A program made the position numbers and the translations under genes. Of a stretch of 44,549 nucleotides of DNA, positions 40,521-44,549 are shown piece after piece. The notes beneath the pieces were generated by a model that had not been told where the DNA came from, searched no databases, and saw nothing but the letters and a program-made list of their open reading frames with translations. Position 1 is the first letter of the stretch. Each line of letters opens with the position of its first letter. This DNA comes from a virus, in IMG/VR virus record IMGVR_UViG_3300027974_000055, positions 1-44,549 of that record, one strand, 5' to 3'.

Positions 40521-41630
40521 ATGGCCATATCTGATTCACAAAAAGTTGACCTACTATACAAAAGATACTTTGGTGTTGCCAAGACTGATATTGGCACTAA
40601 TAAAAGTCCCAGTAACGAATCTATAAGTAGTCCAGTTTTTGTCCGCGGCGATAGAATTTGGACACAATCATCTTTAATTCCTGCGGTTGCTGCCGAAGTT
40701 GAATTTGTTGTAAGACCATATATTGGTGCTGACAGTATAGAATGTATGCCAGATACAAGTACTAATCCTATTAATGGCATTTATCCCACTTGGTTGACTG
40801 AAGTATTAGATTGGATCCCGCCTGAATTTGGTCCTACATACTTTGTTAAAGTTTATGTGGATAATCCCAGTGCTGCAAATCCAGAATCAACTGGCACACA
40901 GATTTTTGATAGCGGTACTGGCGGCGTTGGTGAATGGAATTTTGATTATCAAGCTGGTGTTTTAAACTTTATTGGTGGCACAATACCATCAGCATTAACA
41001 TCTGGTAAATCATTATATGTAAGTGGATATAAGTATGCTGGTTTGGCAGGTTCAGGTAATATTCCTGCTGCTCGAATTGGTAATATTGAAATTAAAAATA
41101 ATACCATTAAGGCAGTAAATGAAGCTGGCGACATTATTTTACAACCAGATGGACTGGGGCATTTAAGATATCAGACTAGTACAATCAGTCAGGCAATGCC
41201 ATTTGCCTCTGATTCCATCACAATGCCTACCTTTAGTCATGGCAGTTATATGGCAAGAACTGTTACAGAAGATGATACTCCAGGTGAATTAACATTTGAT
41301 GGACTAACAGCAGGCACAACTAATCGTTTAGTATTACCTAATTTTTATGCTTATAAAGTCAGCGCAGACATTATAGCCAAAACAGCAACAGAGACCGTTA
41401 CATGGAATATAAAATTTTTAGCAAGCAGAGGATCGAACGCAAGTACTACAACTTTGGTCGGGGATACGGTTACCGAAAAGATTGCAGGTGATATTTCAGC
41501 TGCATCTTGGAGTATTTCCGCTGTTGCCGACACCGCAAATGGGTGTGTTAGGCTCTTGGTCACTGGTCAAGATTCCAAAACCATAAGATGGCTGGCAGCG
41601 ATAAATACTTTGGAACTTTATCAGACTTAA
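40521..41630 (+). CDS. fibre-like virion protein
   Basis: This 369-residue protein follows the previous stop after one base. The middle contains GEWNFDYQAGVLNFIGG, a phrase typical of T4-like phage fibre proteins, then ARIGNIEIKNNTIKAVNEAG and DIILQPDGLGHL, a short shaft-like pattern. The C-terminal 140 residues resemble a beta-sandwich (TWNIKFLASRG, AASWSISAVAD, CVRLLVTGQDSKTIRW), a plausible receptor-binding or trimerising head. Spacing suggests translational coupling with the upstream fibre gene. Confidence 0.65.
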   Translation: MAISDSQKVDLLYKRYFGVAKTDIGTNKSPSNESISSPVFVRGDRIWTQSSLIPAVAAEVEFVVRPYIGADSIECMPDTSTNPINGIYPTWLTEVLDWIPPEFGPTYFVKVYVDNPSAANPESTGTQIFDSGTGGVGEWNFDYQAGVLNFIGGTIPSALTSGKSLYVSGYKYAGLAGSGNIPAARIGNIEIKNNTIKAVNEAGDIILQPDGLGHLRYQTSTISQAMPFASDSITMPTFSHGSYMARTVTEDDTPGELTFDGLTAGTTNRLVLPNFYAYKVSADIIAKTATETVTWNIKFLASRGSNASTTTLVGDTVTEKIAGDISAASWSISAVADTANGCVRLLVTGQDSKTIRWLAAINTLELYQT

Positions 41631-41639
41631 GGACATCTA

Positions 41640-41918
41640 ATGGCGCTGCTTCTAGACATAGAAAATTCAATAGTTGGCATGGGATTCAACAATTCCTACG
41701 CCATTGTTGGATCAATTGCTGGCGACAAGCGATCAATTCAAGTTAAAATATTGTATTACCTAAGCCAAGAGGCTAGGGATAAAGGGTACCAGCCAGTAAG
41801 ATATGATGTTTATAGTATAGCTTTGGATGATTTAGACACCGACAAAACACTATTTTCTTCTATATATTGTTGGCTGAAGAATAATGTACCTATATTTTCT
41901 CAAGCCCAAGACTGTTAG
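41640..41918 (+). CDS. small protein of unknown function in the fibre block
   Basis: This 92-residue protein (MALLLDIENSIVGMGFNNSY at the start) has a mixed alpha/beta look with a central IQVKILYYLSQEARDKGYQP strand and helix and a Cys-containing C-terminus. I do not recognise it. Its position between two fibre genes suggests an adaptor, chaperone or structural role. A GGA lies close to the ATG. Confidence 0.6.
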   Translation: MALLLDIENSIVGMGFNNSYAIVGSIAGDKRSIQVKILYYLSQEARDKGYQPVRYDVYSIALDDLDTDKTLFSSIYCWLKNNVPIFSQAQDC

Positions 41919-41927
41919 AAGAAATAA

Positions 41928-44549
41928 ATGAGCGTCCTAAAACAATATAATACTAATACTCAAACGTGGGATCCCTTACTAATTGGTAAGGAGGGAGCGC
42001 AGGGTATTCAAGGTATCAGTGGCGATACGGCCATTGGTGGTTTCTATATTTTTCAACAGCCAACACCACAATTAACTTGGGAAATTGTACATAATTTAGG
42101 TACTCGATATCCTATTGTCGAAGTAATTGGCACTGATAATAAGAGCCTAACTGGTACTGCTAATTTTCCAGAAATAGAATTTGTAAGTGGCAGTACAACG
42201 GTACTAAGATTTAATACTCCTACTGCTGGTTATGCTGCATTGACCAGTGGCGGTGGTAGTCAAGGTGTACAGGGCATACAAGGTATTCAAGGCTTACAAG
42301 GCTTACAAGGTATACAAGGCGGTCAAGGTATACAGGGAAGTCAAGGCACACAGGGTATACAAGGCGTTGGTATTGTTTGGCGTGGCGATTGGAATGTTTC
42401 TACATTATACAAAATAAATGACGCTGTATATTATAATGGTAGCAGTTGGGTAGCCAAACAGCAAAATCAAAGTCAAGATCCTCCATATGACGGTAGTCCA
42501 TATTGGGACAGAATGGCCAGTCAAGGTATTCAAGGAAATTTTGGTTTTCAAGGTATTCAAGGTACTCAAGGTACATTTGGTGGACAGGGTACACAAGGTG
42601 CACAGGGTACACAAGGTACACAAGGCGCTCAAGGTCAACAAGGTATTCAAGGACTTGGCTTTATTTGGAAGGGAGTTTGGAGTAGTTTAACAGAATACGC
42701 AGTAAACGACGTTGTTTACTATAATGGCCAAGCTTGGGTTAGCGTACAGGATGTTAATCTAAACAACGAGCCTAATTATGATAGTTCTTATTGGCAGGTA
42801 ATGGCCAATCAAGGTATTCAAGGCTTACAAGGCGTACAAGGTGTCCAGGGCGTACAAGGCGTACAAGGTGTACAAGGCGTTCAAGGTGTACAGGGCGTAC
42901 AAGGCGTTCAAGGCGTTCAAGGCGTTCAAGGTGTACAGGGTGTACAAGGCGTACAGGGTGTACAAGGTGTACAGGGTGTACAAGGATTACAGGGTGTACA
43001 AGGTGTACAAGGTGTACAGGGTGTACAAGGTGTACAGGGTATTCAAGGTGTTGGATTTAGATGGGAAGGCCCTTGGGACATTAGTAGAACTTATGGTATA
43101 AATCAAGCTGTATTTTATAACGGTTCTAGCTTTGTTAGTTTGGTCGACTATAATATTGGCAATCAGCCAGATTTGCCTGAGAATATCGGAGTGTTGTGGG
43201 ATTATGTAGCACAACAAGGTATTCAAGGCTTACAGGGCGTACAGGGCGTACAAGGTGTACAGGGTGTACAAGGTGTACAAGGTGTACAAGGTGTACAAGG
43301 TGTACAAGGTGTACAAGGTGTACAAGGTGTACAAGGTGTACAGGGTGTACAAGGTGTACAAGGTGTACAAGGTGTACAAGGTGTACAAGGTCTACAAGGT
43401 CTACAAGGCGTTCAAGGCGTTCAAGGTGTGCAAGGTGTACAAGGTGTACAAGGTGTACAGGGTGTCCAAGGTGTACAAGGTGTACAGGGCGTACAAGGTG
43501 TACAAGGTGTACAGGGCGTACAAGGTGTCCAAGGTGTCCAAGGTGTACAAGGTGTACAAGGTGTACAAGGTGTACAAGGTGTTCAAGGCGTACAAGGTGT
43601 ACAAGGTGTACAAGGTGTACAAGGTATTCAAGGACTTGGATTTATTTGGCGTGGAGTTTGGAACGATTCCACAAGTTATGCCTATAATGACGTAGTATTT
43701 TATAATGGTAGTGCTTGGGTATCTCTTGATATAGATCCAGATACTGGTACTTCAATACCAAATATTGGCAACGTTCCATCTGATGCAAGTACCCATTGGC
43801 AGATGATTGTAAGCCAAGGTATTCAAGGCCTACAGGGTGTACAGGGTGTACAGGGTGTACAAGGTGTACAAGGTGTACAAGGTGTACAAGGTCTACAAGG
43901 CGTACAAGGTGTCCAAGGCGTACAAGGCTTACAGGGTGTACAGGGTGTACAAGGCGTACAAGGTGTACAAGGCGTACAAGGTGTACAAGGTGTACAAGGT
44001 GTACAAGGTGTACAGGGTGTACAAGGCGTACAAGGTGTACAAGGTGTACAAGGTGTACAAGGTGTACAAGGTGTACAAGGTGTGCAAGGTGTACAGGGCG
44101 TTCAAGGCGTTCAAGGTGTTCAGGGTATTCAAGGTGTTGGTTTTAAATGGCGTGGCATTTGGGATTCCAATATTGTTTATAACGTAAATGAATCTGTTTT
44201 TTATAATGGTAGTAGTTTTGTCAGTTTACAAGACAACGTTCTTAATCAGCAACCAGATTTGCCTGAAAACCTTGGCGTTTATTGGGATTATGTAGCACAA
44301 CAGGGTATCCAAGGCTTACAAGGATTACAAGGCGTACAGGGCTTACAAGGTGTACAGGGCGTTCAAGGTGTACAGGGATTACAAGGTGTACAAGGCGTAC
44401 AAGGTGTACAGGGCGTACAAGGCCTACAGGGTGTACAAGGTGTACAGGGTGTACAAGGTGTACAAGGCGTACAAGGCTTACAGGGTGTACAAGGTGTACA
44501 GGGTGTACAAGGTCTACAAGGTGTTCAAGGTGTACAAGGTGTACAAGGT
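41928..44549 (+). CDS. collagen-like (Gly-X-Gln)n fibre protein, 3' end beyond the window
   Basis: The frame opened by the ATG at 41928 is still open at the last base: 874 codons and no stop. After a 110-residue N-terminal region the protein alternates arms of Gly-X-Gln triplets (X mostly Val, also Ile or Leu) with five globular domains of about 50-60 residues. These start at 42366, 42654, 43050, 43635 and 44136. Each domain has W-x-G-x-W, then Y-x-x-N-x-x-V-Y/F-Y-N-G-S/Q-x-x-V-S and a final YW or LW, like small chitin-binding-type (CBM5/12-like) domains found in phage fibres. Gly every third residue suggests a collagen-type triple helix and a trimeric fibre. The absence of proline and charge from the arms is unusual. 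The start has no clear Shine-Dalgarno sequence. Confidence 0.85.
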   Translation, partial: MSVLKQYNTNTQTWDPLLIGKEGAQGIQGISGDTAIGGFYIFQQPTPQLTWEIVHNLGTRYPIVEVIGTDNKSLTGTANFPEIEFVSGSTTVLRFNTPTAGYAALTSGGGSQGVQGIQGIQGLQGLQGIQGGQGIQGSQGTQGIQGVGIVWRGDWNVSTLYKINDAVYYNGSSWVAKQQNQSQDPPYDGSPYWDRMASQGIQGNFGFQGIQGTQGTFGGQGTQGAQGTQGTQGAQGQQGIQGLGFIWKGVWSSLTEYAVNDVVYYNGQAWVSVQDVNLNNEPNYDSSYWQVMANQGIQGLQGVQGVQGVQGVQGVQGVQGVQGVQGVQGVQGVQGVQGVQGVQGVQGVQGVQGLQGVQGVQGVQGVQGVQGIQGVGFRWEGPWDISRTYGINQAVFYNGSSFVSLVDYNIGNQPDLPENIGVLWDYVAQQGIQGLQGVQGVQGVQGVQGVQGVQGVQGVQGVQGVQGVQGVQGVQGVQGVQGVQGVQGLQGLQGVQGVQGVQGVQGVQGVQGVQGVQGVQGVQGVQGVQGVQGVQGVQGVQGVQGVQGVQGVQGVQGVQGVQGVQGIQGLGFIWRGVWNDSTSYAYNDVVFYNGSAWVSLDIDPDTGTSIPNIGNVPSDASTHWQMIVSQGIQGLQGVQGVQGVQGVQGVQGVQGLQGVQGVQGVQGLQGVQGVQGVQGVQGVQGVQGVQGVQGVQGVQGVQGVQGVQGVQGVQGVQGVQGVQGVQGVQGVQGIQGVGFKWRGIWDSNIVYNVNESVFYNGSSFVSLQDNVLNQQPDLPENLGVYWDYVAQQGIQGLQGLQGVQGLQGVQGVQGVQGLQGVQGVQGVQGVQGLQGVQGVQGVQGVQGVQGLQGVQGVQGVQGLQGVQGVQGVQG
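42259..44549 (+). repeat. 9-bp tandem repeats encoding Gly-Val-Gln arms
   Basis: Long runs of a 9-base unit (GGTGTACAA and close variants) fill the gaps between the five globular domains. Arms are about 42259-42365, 42523-42653, 42810-43049, 43218-43634, 43818-44135 and 44302 to the end. Because the unit has no stop in any frame, all frames look open here. The third to fifth arms are very homogeneous, so copy number is likely to be unstable and may be mis-assembled. Confidence 0.93.

Noticed and set aside
42405-44187. Several long frames on both strands encoding Thr-Arg-Cys, Lys-Val-Tyr or Tyr-Thr-Leu repeats
   Set aside because: They are other-frame readings of the 9-base Gly-Val-Gln repeat. 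The globular domains are meaningful only in the frame starting at 41928.
42523-44549. CRISPR-like look of short repeats
   Set aside because: The repeats are contiguous 9-base coding units with no unique spacers between them.

Overview
The window is a late (virion) gene block of a T4-like myovirus. Recognisable T4 homologues are a gp26-type baseplate protein, the portal (gp20), a gp67-type acidic core protein, the prohead protease (gp21), the scaffold (gp22) and the major capsid protein (gp23). AT-rich T4-type late promoter motifs (ATAAATA cores) lie between genes. The style of the accessory proteins (GRV/GRP-type virion proteins, Cys-repeat giants, collagen-like fibres) resembles marine T4-like phages of cyanobacteria and alphaproteobacteria. 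That comparison is from memory, and the host cannot be read from this sequence.

Layout. 1-276 is non-coding and rich in hairpins, including a tandem terminator for the leftward unit. 277-1322 (minus strand) encodes gp26 plus a gp51-like extension that has no start codon of its own and is joined to gp26 by a canonical -1 slippery site. 1411-6614 holds a membrane-associated unknown and a 1404-residue coiled-coil, tape-measure-like protein. 6614-13784 is the head module (gp20, small conserved protein, two inserted enzyme-like genes, gp67, gp21, gp22, gp23), closed by a UUCG terminator. 13859-14539 is an isolated glycosyltransferase-like gene with its own late promoter.

From 14611 to the end (about 30 kb, two thirds of the window) nearly everything looks like fibre, adhesin or decoration proteins. 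These include a 578-residue repeat fibre, a 5995-residue giant protein (18963-36950) with 33 regularly spaced Cys-x-Arg-Asp modules, several shorter fibre proteins, and a collagen-like (Gly-X-Gln)n protein that starts at 41928 and is still open at the last base.

The head genes form a prohead assembly line: portal, core, protease, scaffold and shell. The right-hand block would supply the receptor-binding and surface apparatus. Most attractive for follow-up are the putative gp26/gp51 frameshift, the giant alternating repeat protein, late promoters placed exactly so that +1 would be the A of the start codon (leaderless mRNAs), and the hydrophobic, proline-free collagen-like fibre.
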